Origin: Flavobacteriaceae bacterium PS02336
GTDB taxonomy: Bacteria; Bacteroidota; Bacteroidia; Flavobacteriales; Flavobacteriaceae
Assembly (NCBI GenBank): GCA_029960065.1
Contig: JASCOF010000002.1
Location: 930,001-994,000, forward strand
Direction: 5' to 3'
Length of the DNA stretch: 64,000 nucleotides
The notes below the pieces were generated by a model. The model was not told where the DNA came from and searched no databases. It was given only the letters and a program-made list of their open reading frames with translations. Positions 47,440-55,595 of the stretch are shown here, in pieces. A program made the translations under genes and the position numbers. Every line of letters begins with the position of its first letter. Within the stretch, counting starts at the first letter, position 1.

Positions 47440-48555
47440 ATGAAAAAAGGAGTAACCGTAACCATTTTAATATTTATTGCGATCGTTTTCTTTGGTGCAC
47501 TATATTACTTGTATGCCAAAAATCAAGAATCACCGATTGTCTTTAAAACGGAAAAAGCAGAAACGAAAACAATTGTAAAAAATACAATTGCGACAGGTAA
47601 TATTCAGCCTGATGAAGAGGTATTAATCAAACCAAATATTTCAGGTATTATTGAAGAGGTTTATATCAAAGCAGGAGAAAAAATCAAAGCCGGCGATATG
47701 ATTGCTAAAATTCGTGTTGTTGCAAATGTTTCAAATGTGAGCAGTACGCAAAATCAGGTCCAAACAGCTAAAATTGCTTTAGATAACCAAGAAAGATTGT
47801 ATAAAAGACAAAAAACATTGTTTGAGAAAGATGTAATTTCTGCAAATGATTTTGATGCGGCTCAAGTAGCATACAATCAAGCAAAGCAGACTTATCTTGC
47901 TGCAAAACAAAGTTTGGATATCGTTAAAACAGGAACAACATCTTCTCTAGGAAGTTACGCAAATACATTAATTCGTTCTACTGTTAACGGAATGGTTTTA
48001 GACGTTCCAGTAAAAGTTGGAAACCAGGTTATTGAAAGTAATAATTTTAATGAAGGAACTACAATTGCAAGCGTTGCCGATGTTGGAAGAATGATTTTTA
48101 TTGGAAAAATTGATGAATCGGAAGTAGGGAAAATCAAAGAGAAAATGCCTATTGAGATTACAATTGGAGCTATTGAGAATAAAAAATTCGAAGCGGTTTT
48201 AAATTATATTGCTCCAAAAGGAGTTACAGAAAATGGAGCAATTCAGTTTGAAATTAAAGCGCAAATGGTAAACAGAGATGATACTTTTATTAGAGCAGGT
48301 CTAAGTGCAAATGCTTCAATTATTTTAGAAAAAGCAGATAAAGTAATGGCAATTAAAGAGTCATTGGTTCAATTTGACAAAAAAACACAAAAGCCTTATG
48401 TTGAGATAGAAACTGCTCCACAGAAATTCCAGAGAAAAGATTTAGTTTTAGGAGTGAGTGACGGAATCTATGTTCAAGTTAAAAGCGGTTTGAAAGCCAC
48501 AGATAAGATCAAAATCTGGAATCAAGGCTTGATAAATGAAGGTGAAAAAAAATAA
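47440..48555 (+). CDS. Periplasmic adaptor (HlyD/MacA-like membrane fusion protein), first of two
   Basis: The 371-residue protein has an N-terminal anchor (about 5-25), a biotinyl-lipoyl-like half (IATGNIQPDEEVLIKPNISGIIEEVYIKAGEKIKAGDMIAKI is split by the hairpin), a coiled-coil hairpin (about 100-160) and beta-barrel domains. It bridges the inner-membrane permeases and TolC. It sits after the permeases and before tolC, and is clearly related to the second adaptor at 50031. Confidence 0.9.
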   Translation: MKKGVTVTILIFIAIVFFGALYYLYAKNQESPIVFKTEKAETKTIVKNTIATGNIQPDEEVLIKPNISGIIEEVYIKAGEKIKAGDMIAKIRVVANVSNVSSTQNQVQTAKIALDNQERLYKRQKTLFEKDVISANDFDAAQVAYNQAKQTYLAAKQSLDIVKTGTTSSLGSYANTLIRSTVNGMVLDVPVKVGNQVIESNNFNEGTTIASVADVGRMIFIGKIDESEVGKIKEKMPIEITIGAIENKKFEAVLNYIAPKGVTENGAIQFEIKAQMVNRDDTFIRAGLSANASIILEKADKVMAIKESLVQFDKKTQKPYVEIETAPQKFQRKDLVLGVSDGIYVQVKSGLKATDKIKIWNQGLINEGEKK

Positions 48556-48598
48556 TCTAATTTGAAGGGTTAAGGGAGTTTTTGGGTTTAAAAAATGT

Positions 48599-48606
48599 TA
48601 AATTTG
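48599..48606 (+). promoter_or_regulatory. Candidate -7 promoter element of the tolC-like gene
   Basis: TAAATTTG matches TAnnTTTG and is followed by CG; it lies 43 bp before the ATG at 48642. It suggests that tolC and the second adaptor can be expressed apart from the ABC genes. Confidence 0.55.
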
Positions 48607-48641
48607 CGTAGTTTGCTTTACTGCGCTTTCATCAAAAATAT

Positions 48642-50024
48642 ATGAAAATAAATAAATATAATAGTCTTGTTTTTGCAATGTTATTCGGTTTCGGTTTAAC
48701 TGGACAAGCGCAATCTAAACAATGGACACTGGAAGAATGTGTGAGATACGCATTAGAAAATAATATTACGATAAAATTGACGGAGTTAGACGTAAAAAAT
48801 GCTGACATTGATAAAAAAGGGGCATTAGGGAATTATCTTCCATCAGTAAACGGAAGTGCTTCTCACTCTTGGAATATCGGTTTGAACCAGGATTTAACAA
48901 CTGGTATTCTTCGTAATCAAACTACTCAGTATTCATCACTTGGCGTAAATGCGGGAGTTGATATTTACAAAGGGCTTCAAAATCAAAATAATTACAGAAA
49001 AGCAAAATTATCAATCATTGCATCAAAATACCAATTATTAAAGATGCAGGAAGATGTTTCTTTGAATGTTGCAAGTGCATTTTTGCAGATTTTATCTAAT
49101 AAAGAAGATTTAAAAGTTAGAAAAGAACAGCTGTATATTGATGAAAAACGATATGCACGCTCTGAAGAAATGGTGAATGCGGGAACAATTCCGCGTGGTG
49201 ATTTGTTTGATCTAAAAGCAACAGTTGCCACTGATAAACAAAATATAGCTGTTTCTGAAAATAACTTGTTGATTTCAAAATTAAGTTTAGCGCAGCTTTT
49301 ACAGCTAAAAGAGTTTGCAGATTTTGATGTTGTAGACAATAACAATCTGGCAGACGAAAATAATATTCTTGCACAGACACCAGTTGAAATTTATGATAAA
49401 GCAAAAGATGTGAGAACAGAATTAAAACTGGCTCAGACTAATCTTGAAATTGCTGAGAAAAATGTAGCTATTGCCAAGGGAGCTTATCAGCCTACACTTT
49501 CAGGTTTTTATGGATTTAATACAAGAGCAAGTTATAGTGATCAAGTAAGGCTAGATGCTAATGGTAATCCTTATACAGTAGGACCAGATCCATTATTCCA
49601 ACAATTTAGTGATAACAAAGGTCACAATTTTGGTTTCCAATTGAATGTTCCGATTTTTAACGGATTTTCAGTTAAGAACAACGTAGAACGTAGTAAAGTA
49701 AATTTAGAAAAATCTAAAATAGATTTAGAGCAAAAAAGTTTAGATTTGCAACGTAACGTTTATACTGCTTTTACAGATGCAAGAGCTGCTTTAAATACTT
49801 ATGAAGCATCTACTGTAACTTTAGAAGCAAGACAGCAGGCTTATAATTTTGCAAAAGAAAAATATGATGTTGGTTTAATGAATGCATTTGATTTTACTCA
49901 AGCTCAAACATTGCTGACAAATGCACAGTCTGATGTTATCAGAACAAAATACGATTACATGTTTAAAATTAAAATACTTGAATTTTATTTCGGAATTCCA
50001 ATCGTTCCAATTATTACAAAATAA
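48642..50024 (+). CDS. TolC family outer-membrane efflux protein
   Basis: The 460-residue protein has a signal peptide (to GQAQ) and two repeated coiled-coil halves typical of TolC: WTLEECVRYALENNITIK near the start, and VPIFNGFSVKNNVERSKVN opening the second half. It forms the outer-membrane channel of the tripartite pump. It is flanked by two adaptor genes. Confidence 0.95.
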   Translation: MKINKYNSLVFAMLFGFGLTGQAQSKQWTLEECVRYALENNITIKLTELDVKNADIDKKGALGNYLPSVNGSASHSWNIGLNQDLTTGILRNQTTQYSSLGVNAGVDIYKGLQNQNNYRKAKLSIIASKYQLLKMQEDVSLNVASAFLQILSNKEDLKVRKEQLYIDEKRYARSEEMVNAGTIPRGDLFDLKATVATDKQNIAVSENNLLISKLSLAQLLQLKEFADFDVVDNNNLADENNILAQTPVEIYDKAKDVRTELKLAQTNLEIAEKNVAIAKGAYQPTLSGFYGFNTRASYSDQVRLDANGNPYTVGPDPLFQQFSDNKGHNFGFQLNVPIFNGFSVKNNVERSKVNLEKSKIDLEQKSLDLQRNVYTAFTDARAALNTYEASTVTLEARQQAYNFAKEKYDVGLMNAFDFTQAQTLLTNAQSDVIRTKYDYMFKIKILEFYFGIPIVPIITK

Positions 50025-50030
50025 TTTATT

Positions 50031-51323
50031 ATGTCAAAAAAAACAATTTATTTCTTAGTAGGCGGTGCAGTAATAATTATTGCAGCTTTAATTGGGCTTT
50101 CAAAAGCTGGAGTAATAGGGAATAAGGATGAGGGAAAAGAAGTAGAAATTTCAAAAGTTACTGCTTCAACAATTGTTGAAACAGTATCTGCAACAGGTAA
50201 AATTCAGCCGGAAATTGAGGTTAAAATTGCACCAGAAGTTTCGGGAGAAATTATTTTACTAAATGTAAAAGAAGGTCAGGTAGTAAAGAAAGGAGATTTG
50301 CTGGTTAAAATTAATCCAGACTTGTACACCTCAAGCTACAACCGTTCGGTGTCTAATTTATCTGGATCTAAAGCTGGATTAACTCAGTCAGAAGCTAGTT
50401 TTAAAGAAGCAAAAGCAAATTACGATCGTAATAAAACATTATACGATAAAGGAGTTATTTCAAGATCAGATTGGGATAAGGCTATAGCGTCATTTGAAGT
50501 TGCGAAAGCTACCAAGCAAAATTCTTATTATAACGTTCAAAGTGCTTCAGCATCAGTAAATGAAGCTAGAGATAATTTAGGTCGTACAACAATATATTCT
50601 CCTGCAGATGGGACAATTTCAGTTTTAAATGTAGAATTAGGAGAAAGAGTTTTGGGTACACAGCAAATGGCCGGTACTGAACTTTTGCGCGTTGCGAACC
50701 TTAACAATATGGAGGTTGAAGTAGACGTAAATGAAAATGATATTGTAAAAATTAAAATTGGCGACGAAGCAAATGTTGAAGTCGATGCCTATTTAAAAAA
50801 GAAATTCAAAGGTGTTGTAACCAGTATATCTAATTCTGCGAGTGAAACTTTAACTTCAGATCAAGTTACAAACTTTAAAGTTAAAGTAAGAATTTTAAAA
50901 GAATCTTATCAGGATTTATTAGAAGGAAAGCCAAGTACTTATTCTCCTTTTAGACCAGGAATGACAGCTACTGTAGATATTATTACAACTACTAAAACAA
51001 ACGTTTTGGCAGTGCCAATTAGTGCTGTTGTAGTAAAATCGGATACTACTGCGGTAAAAGATTTTAAAGTTGAGGATCCTAATGAAGATAAAAAAGCAGC
51101 TCCAAAAAGTGATAAAAAATTCGAATGTGTTTTTGTGAAAGTTGGAGACAAAGCTAAAATCAGGGTGATTAAAACAGGAATTCAGGACGATACTAATATT
51201 GAGATAATGTCTGGTTTAAAACCTGGCGACGTAGTAATTACAGGTCCATATACAACAGTTTCTAAAGATCTTAATTCTGGAGATAAAGTAAAGCTTAAAA
51301 AAGCTGAAGCACCTAAGAAATAA
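50031..51323 (+). CDS. Periplasmic adaptor (RND/MacA-like membrane fusion protein), second of two
   Basis: The 430-residue protein has an N-terminal anchor (about 5-25), lipoyl-like segments (VSATGKIQPEIEVKIAPEVS), a coiled-coil hairpin (about 105-175, EAKANYDRNKTLYDKGVIS) and a barrel domain (RPGMTATVDI). It is 59 residues longer than the first adaptor, with a Lys/Asp-rich insertion near 345-365. It lies 6 bp after tolC. It may be the real partner of the two permeases, or the two adaptors may serve different pumps. Confidence 0.92.
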   Translation: MSKKTIYFLVGGAVIIIAALIGLSKAGVIGNKDEGKEVEISKVTASTIVETVSATGKIQPEIEVKIAPEVSGEIILLNVKEGQVVKKGDLLVKINPDLYTSSYNRSVSNLSGSKAGLTQSEASFKEAKANYDRNKTLYDKGVISRSDWDKAIASFEVAKATKQNSYYNVQSASASVNEARDNLGRTTIYSPADGTISVLNVELGERVLGTQQMAGTELLRVANLNNMEVEVDVNENDIVKIKIGDEANVEVDAYLKKKFKGVVTSISNSASETLTSDQVTNFKVKVRILKESYQDLLEGKPSTYSPFRPGMTATVDIITTTKTNVLAVPISAVVVKSDTTAVKDFKVEDPNEDKKAAPKSDKKFECVFVKVGDKAKIRVIKTGIQDDTNIEIMSGLKPGDVVITGPYTTVSKDLNSGDKVKLKKAEAPKK

Positions 51324-51355
51324 TACAATCAATAATAATTTTAAAATATAATACA

Positions 51356-52030
51356 TTGTCTTTTATTCTCAATATCGAGACGGCTACTAAAAATTGTTCA
51401 GTATCTGTCGCAAAAGATGGAAAAACCATTGCATGCAACGAACTTGCAGAGGAAGGATATTCGCATGCTGAAAAACTTCATGTTTTTATAGAAGAAGTAA
51501 TTGCAAAATCAGGGATTTCTGTTCAGGATTTAAGCGCAATTGCAGTAAGTCAGGGACCAGGATCTTATACTGGTTTAAGAATTGGCGTTTCAGCGGCAAA
51601 AGGTTTGTGTTATGCTTTAAATATTCCATTAATAGCTGTAGACACCCTTCAGTCATTAGCTTCTCAAGCAGGAGTAACAGACGGAAAAATTATTCCAATG
51701 TTAGATGCCCGCCGTATGGAAGTCTACAGCGAAGTTTTTAATGCAGATTTAACGGTTGAAAGAGCGATTAAAGCCGAAATTATAGACGAAAGCTCATTTC
51801 AAGAATATACAGACAAACTTTACTTTGTTGGTGATTGTGCTGAAAAATGTAAAACTGTTTTAACGAAAGAAAACTTTGTGTTTTTAGAAGATGTGAAATA
51901 TCCTTCGGCACAAGCTATGAGTAAAATTAGTTTTGATAAGTATCAAAAAAGCGACATTGTAGATGTCGCTTATTTTGAACCTTATTATTTAAAGGATTTT
52001 ATGATTACTGCTCCTTCAAAAAAGCAATAA
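51356..52030 (+). CDS. tsaB: tRNA N6-adenosine threonylcarbamoyltransferase complex dimerization subunit TsaB
   Basis: TsaB is the inactive paralogue of TsaD needed to make t6A at position 37 of ANN-decoding tRNAs. The 224-residue protein starts with a TTG (no in-frame ATG precedes SFILNIETATKNCSVSVA). Family segments are EEGYSHAEKLH and IAVSQGPGSYTGLRIGVSAAKGL. It follows the adaptor by 32 bp and converges with mscS. Confidence 0.95.
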   Translation: MSFILNIETATKNCSVSVAKDGKTIACNELAEEGYSHAEKLHVFIEEVIAKSGISVQDLSAIAVSQGPGSYTGLRIGVSAAKGLCYALNIPLIAVDTLQSLASQAGVTDGKIIPMLDARRMEVYSEVFNADLTVERAIKAEIIDESSFQEYTDKLYFVGDCAEKCKTVLTKENFVFLEDVKYPSAQAMSKISFDKYQKSDIVDVAYFEPYYLKDFMITAPSKKQ

Positions 52031-52034
52031 TAGC

Positions 52035-52850
52035 TTATTTTTGAAGTGTAAAAGGCTGTATAGATATTCCTGCTTCATCCAATGCGATTTTGCAATTCTC
52101 TAGAGTATCTGAAACTACCGAGCCATAATCTGCTTTTGCTGCCCACGGACGAACTGCAAAATCAATGGAACTGGCAGATAAATTTTTCACAAAAACTTCT
52201 GGTGCTGGATTTTTAAGTACTTTGGGATTTTTAAGCAAAACTTCTAAAAGGATATCTTTTGCCTTTTTGATATCTGAGTCGTAAGAAATTGAAAATGTCA
52301 AGTCAGCTTTTCTTTCTGCCTGCAACGAATAATTAATAATTGTTCCGTTTGATAATGCACCATTGGGTACAAAAACTGTTTGATTAGTTCCAGTAATTAA
52401 TTTTGTGACAAAAATTTGAATTTCTTCAACAGTAGCAATAATGCCCTGCGCTTCAATTGTATCACCAACTTTAAAAGGCTTAAAAACAATAATCAGCATT
52501 CCTCCAGCAAAATTGGAAAGGGAACCTTGTAAAGACAAACCAACAGCCAATCCCATTGCTCCTAGAATAGCTACAAATGATGAAGTTTCAATTCCGAGTT
52601 TTGAAATAAAAGTAACAAATAAGAGGATTCTAAGTGCCCATAATAAAATATCTGCTAGAAATTTTGTCAATGTTGGGTCAAGATTTCTCTTAACCATTAT
52701 TTTTCTAATTAATCGATTTATTAGCCTGATAGCATATAAACCAACAAATAAAATTAGAAATGCAGAGATTAATTTAGGAGAATAATCAACTAAGATGTTA
52801 ATAAATCTTGCAATGTAATTACTAACTTGGTCTGAAGTCACGTCGTTCAT
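52035..52850 (-). CDS. Small-conductance mechanosensitive channel (MscS family)
   Basis: MscS-type channels open under osmotic downshock to release solutes. From the ATG at 52850 the protein has 271 residues: three N-terminal helices, the pore helix with GAMGLAVGLSLQGSLSNFAGG, and the cytoplasmic beta and alpha/beta domains (FKVGDTIEAQG). A start at 52907 is rejected because a terminator hairpin lies between 52907 and 52850. The gene faces tsaB and has a promoter-like element followed by that hairpin in its leader. Confidence 0.94.
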   Translation of the reverse strand: MNDVTSDQVSNYIARFINILVDYSPKLISAFLILFVGLYAIRLINRLIRKIMVKRNLDPTLTKFLADILLWALRILLFVTFISKLGIETSSFVAILGAMGLAVGLSLQGSLSNFAGGMLIIVFKPFKVGDTIEAQGIIATVEEIQIFVTKLITGTNQTVFVPNGALSNGTIINYSLQAERKADLTFSISYDSDIKKAKDILLEVLLKNPKVLKNPAPEVFVKNLSASSIDFAVRPWAAKADYGSVVSDTLENCKIALDEAGISIQPFTLQK

Positions 52851-52861
52851 GATTTTAAAAT

Positions 52862-52888
52862 AAAAAAAACCTTCTCGGAAGAGAAGGT
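52862..52888 (-). terminator. Terminator/attenuator hairpin just before mscS
   Basis: Read on the minus strand: ACCTTCTC, loop TTCC, GAGAAGGT, then eight T. It is a full Rho-independent terminator 11 bp before the mscS ATG. It ends the upstream Nfu transcript, but it also lies downstream of the candidate mscS promoter, so it could attenuate mscS. Confidence 0.88.
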
Positions 52889-52904
52889 ATGTTTGTTTGT
52901 GCTG

Positions 52905-52912
52905 CAAATATA
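52905..52912 (-). promoter_or_regulatory. Candidate -7 promoter element of mscS
   Basis: On the minus strand the sequence reads TATATTTG, an exact TAnnTTTG, followed by CAGC. Transcription would start near 52900, before the terminator hairpin. Confidence 0.55.
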
Positions 52913-52941
52913 ATTGAAATTCTTATAGAAGAAAAAAGTCA

Positions 52942-53841
52942 TTAGGCATTTGAAGCTTCTACTTTTATCGCTTCATCATTTAGCATGCTTTTCAGCATAT
53001 TTTCGATACCGCTTTTTAAAGTAAATGTAGAAGAAGGACAACCGCTGCAAGCACCTTGTAAAAGTACTTTTACTGTTTTATCTTCTTCATTGTAAGATTC
53101 GAAAGCAATGTTTCCACCGTCAGCAGCTACTGCAGGTTTTACATATTCTTCTAAAATATTAATGATCTGTTGTGAAGTAACATCCAATTTATCAAACGCT
53201 TCATCTTTTGTCACTTCATTTTTTGTTGCTGTCTGAATTAGACTTTCGTCTAAAACGGTACCGCCGTTTTCAATAAATTGTTTAATGAAAGTTCTTAATT
53301 CTAAAGTGATTTCAGACCAGTCGTTAATCTCATATTTAGTTACAGAAATGTAATTTTCGTCAATGAAAATTTCTTTTACGTAAGGAAATTTAAACAATTC
53401 CTGTGCTAGTGGAGAAGAAGCAGTCTGATCGATATTTTTGTATTCCACTGCATTACGAGTCAGCATTCTGCTAACAACAAACTTTAAGGCAGAAGGATTT
53501 GGAGTTGTTTCTCCATAAACTGTGATAGGCTGTTTTTTTGTTTTTGTTTCATCAACTTTAATAATAACTCCGCCTTTCTCAACAAAAGAGCTTATTTGTT
53601 CTGCAACAGCTTCTTTAACATCATCCCAATCTACAATGCTGTATCTTTCGATAGCAATAAAATTTCCAGAAATATAAACAGTCTTAACAAATGGTAAATA
53701 AAATAGTTGCTGCGCCAAAGGAGAAGCTTGCGCCTCGTCAATGTTTTTAAACTCAAAGTTTTGATTTTGAGTAATAAAATCCTCAAACTCAAACTTTAAA
53801 ATAGTTGGATTTTGAGTTTCTTTTATAGTGATTTTCGTCAT
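52942..53841 (-). CDS. NifU/Nfu-type iron-sulfur cluster carrier with duplicated N-terminal domain
   Basis: The 299-residue protein has two consecutive Nfu N-terminal domains (about 1-95 and 106-200; compare FKNIDEAQASPLAQQLFYLP and YKNIDQTASSPLAQELFKFP) followed by a NifU C-terminal domain (about 225-295) with the cluster-binding CxxC in GACSGCPSST. Nfu proteins carry [4Fe-4S] clusters to target enzymes. No other Fe-S assembly gene is in the window. It has its own promoter-like element and a terminator. Confidence 0.95.
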   Translation of the reverse strand: MTKITIKETQNPTILKFEFEDFITQNQNFEFKNIDEAQASPLAQQLFYLPFVKTVYISGNFIAIERYSIVDWDDVKEAVAEQISSFVEKGGVIIKVDETKTKKQPITVYGETTPNPSALKFVVSRMLTRNAVEYKNIDQTASSPLAQELFKFPYVKEIFIDENYISVTKYEINDWSEITLELRTFIKQFIENGGTVLDESLIQTATKNEVTKDEAFDKLDVTSQQIINILEEYVKPAVAADGGNIAFESYNEEDKTVKVLLQGACSGCPSSTFTLKSGIENMLKSMLNDEAIKVEASNA

Positions 53842-53857
53842 GGTAGTATATTTTTTG

Positions 53858-53865
53858 CAAATTTA
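53858..53865 (-). promoter_or_regulatory. Candidate -7 promoter element of the Nfu gene
   Basis: On the minus strand TAAATTTG matches TAnnTTTG, followed by CA, with the ATG 16 bases further on. Confidence 0.55.
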
Positions 53866-53984
53866 CTAAAGTTATTTTCTACTAATAACTATATTTGGTT
53901 TTTTAATGAAATAATTAAGAGTCTTCTCAAGGAAATCGTGTTAAATTGCAGGAGTAAAAATTAAATAGATATAAAATTGCCTTT

Positions 53985-54974
53985 ATGAAATTAAAAATCA
54001 GGGTTTTATTAATTTTTCTTATTTCTTCCTTTTTTTCTTATTCACAAGAGGGAATACCTGTTTATTCTGATTATTTGTCAGACAATTATTATTTAATTCA
54101 TCCTTCTATGGCTGGTGCCGCTAATTGCGCGAAGATCAGATTGACGGCCAGAAAGCAATGGTTTGGGCAGGAAGATGCTCCAACTTTACAAACGTTAAGT
54201 TTTAATGGAAGAGTAGGAGAGCGCTCTGGAGCTGGTATTATTGTTTTTAATGATAAAAACGGCTACCACTCTCAAAAAGGAGTTAAACTTACCTACGCGC
54301 ATCATATAATGTTTTCTAGAGATGAGATCGATTTAAATCAGCTTTCTTTTGGTATTAGCGGTGGTTTAATTCAAAGTCAGCTGGATGAAACGAAATTTGG
54401 AGGTACTTTTGATCCTATTGTTTTCGGTTCTATTCAAAAAGATTCTTATTTTAATATGGATATTGGAGCTTCTTATAACTTTATGGACTTTTATGCGCAT
54501 GCAACTGTTCAAGGTTTATTAGAAACAAGGAGAGAATTATATACTGAATATGAAAGTGATAACCTGAGAAAGTTTTTGCTGAGTGTTGGATATGTTTTTG
54601 GTAAAAGAGAAAGCATCACCTGGGAACCTTCGATACTTTTTCAATATTTTGATAAAACCAAAGAGAAAACAATCGATGTAAACTTGAAGGCCTACAAAAG
54701 TATGGATTTCGGAAGCCTTTGGGCAGCTTTATCTTATAGAAGAGGTTTTGATGGAGCACAGTATCTTTCTGGAAGCGGTGTTGCATCTCAAAAATTGCAA
54801 TTTTTTACGCCGATAGTTGGAGTTAATTTCAAGAACTTTATGTTTGCTTATACCTATTCTCAAGTAATGGGAGATGTAAAATTTGATACCGGCGGTTACC
54901 ACCAGATTACTTTAGGTATTGATTTATTCTGTAGAAAAGAACGTTACGACTGTAACTGTCCAGCGGTTAACTAA
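53985..54974 (+). CDS. PorP/SprF family type IX secretion outer-membrane protein, solitary
   Basis: The 329-residue protein has a signal peptide (to FSYSQ), then the family start EGIPVYSDYLSDNYYLIHPSMAG is represented by the segments VYSDYLSDNYYLIHPSMAG and RKQWFGQEDAPTLQTLSF. Strands alternate to the end, with a Cys-containing tail (FCRKERYDCNCP). Unlike the SprF-like gene at 18611 it has no adhesin or OmpA gene beside it. It could act for a distant adhesin or be the general PorP-like part; undecided. Confidence 0.9.
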   Translation: MKLKIRVLLIFLISSFFSYSQEGIPVYSDYLSDNYYLIHPSMAGAANCAKIRLTARKQWFGQEDAPTLQTLSFNGRVGERSGAGIIVFNDKNGYHSQKGVKLTYAHHIMFSRDEIDLNQLSFGISGGLIQSQLDETKFGGTFDPIVFGSIQKDSYFNMDIGASYNFMDFYAHATVQGLLETRRELYTEYESDNLRKFLLSVGYVFGKRESITWEPSILFQYFDKTKEKTIDVNLKAYKSMDFGSLWAALSYRRGFDGAQYLSGSGVASQKLQFFTPIVGVNFKNFMFAYTYSQVMGDVKFDTGGYHQITLGIDLFCRKERYDCNCPAVN

Positions 54975-54985
54975 ATTTTATTTTT

Positions 54986-55504
54986 ATGCTTATTAAGTCT
55001 GTAAACGGAAAATCACCTTTGATTCCAGAGGATTTCTATGTTGCCGAAAATGCTACAATTGTAGGAGATGTTACTTTTGGTGATTCCTGCAGCGTTTGGT
55101 TTAACGCAGTAATTAGGGGAGACGTACATTTTATTAAAATTGGTAATAAAGTAAATATCCAAGACGGAGCAATTATTCACTGTACTTATCAAAAACATCC
55201 AACAATTATTGGAAATAACGTTTCTATAGGACATAATGCTATTGTACATGGCTGTACGATTCACGATAACGTTTTGATTGGAATGGGAGCCATTGTAATG
55301 GACAATTGTGTCGTAGAAAGCAATGCTATTGTAGCTGCTGGAGCTGTTGTAACTCAAAACACAGTTGTAACTTCTGGAAGCATTTACGCAGGTGTTCCTG
55401 CCAAAAAAGTAAAAGATATTGATCAGTCTAATTTTGCAGGTGAAATCGAGCGTATTTCAAATAATTATGTAATGTATTCGAGCTGGTTTAAAAACGAAGA
55501 ATAA
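54986..55504 (+). CDS. Gamma-class carbonic anhydrase family protein
   Basis: The 172-residue protein is a left-handed beta-helix of hexapeptide repeats, with NAVIRGDVHFIKIGNKVNIQ split as NAVIRGDVHFIKIG and VNIQDGAIIH, and the metal-ligand His in IIHCTYQK, SIGHNAIVHGC. This is the gamma-carbonic anhydrase/YrdA family; many members have unknown substrates. It follows the PorP-like gene by 11 bp and ends in a long inverted repeat. Confidence 0.93.
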   Translation: MLIKSVNGKSPLIPEDFYVAENATIVGDVTFGDSCSVWFNAVIRGDVHFIKIGNKVNIQDGAIIHCTYQKHPTIIGNNVSIGHNAIVHGCTIHDNVLIGMGAIVMDNCVVESNAIVAAGAVVTQNTVVTSGSIYAGVPAKKVKDIDQSNFAGEIERISNNYVMYSSWFKNEE

Positions 55505-55520
55505 AAAATAAACAAATAAT

Positions 55521-55581
55521 AAAAATTCCAAATTCCAATGAAGTGTCAGCAATTATTGGAATTTGGAATTTTTATTTTTTT
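55521..55581 (+). terminator. Long perfect inverted repeat acting as terminator
   Basis: Two 19-base arms (55521-55539 and 55555-55573) pair perfectly; the right arm is ATTGGAATTTGGAATTTTT, followed by more T. Loop 15 nt. It ends the carbonic anhydrase gene, and could also serve the response regulator transcript arriving from the right. Confidence 0.85.
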
Positions 55582-55595
55582 TGAATTTGAAAAAA

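Noticed and set aside
52021..52040. Possible bidirectional terminator between tsaB and mscS
   Set aside because: The stem is only 4 bp (AAGC / GCTT), too weak to call.
52851..52907. 19-codon N-terminal extension of the mscS frame
   Set aside because: The terminator hairpin and T-run are inside it; the ATG at 52850 precedes the natural start of the family.
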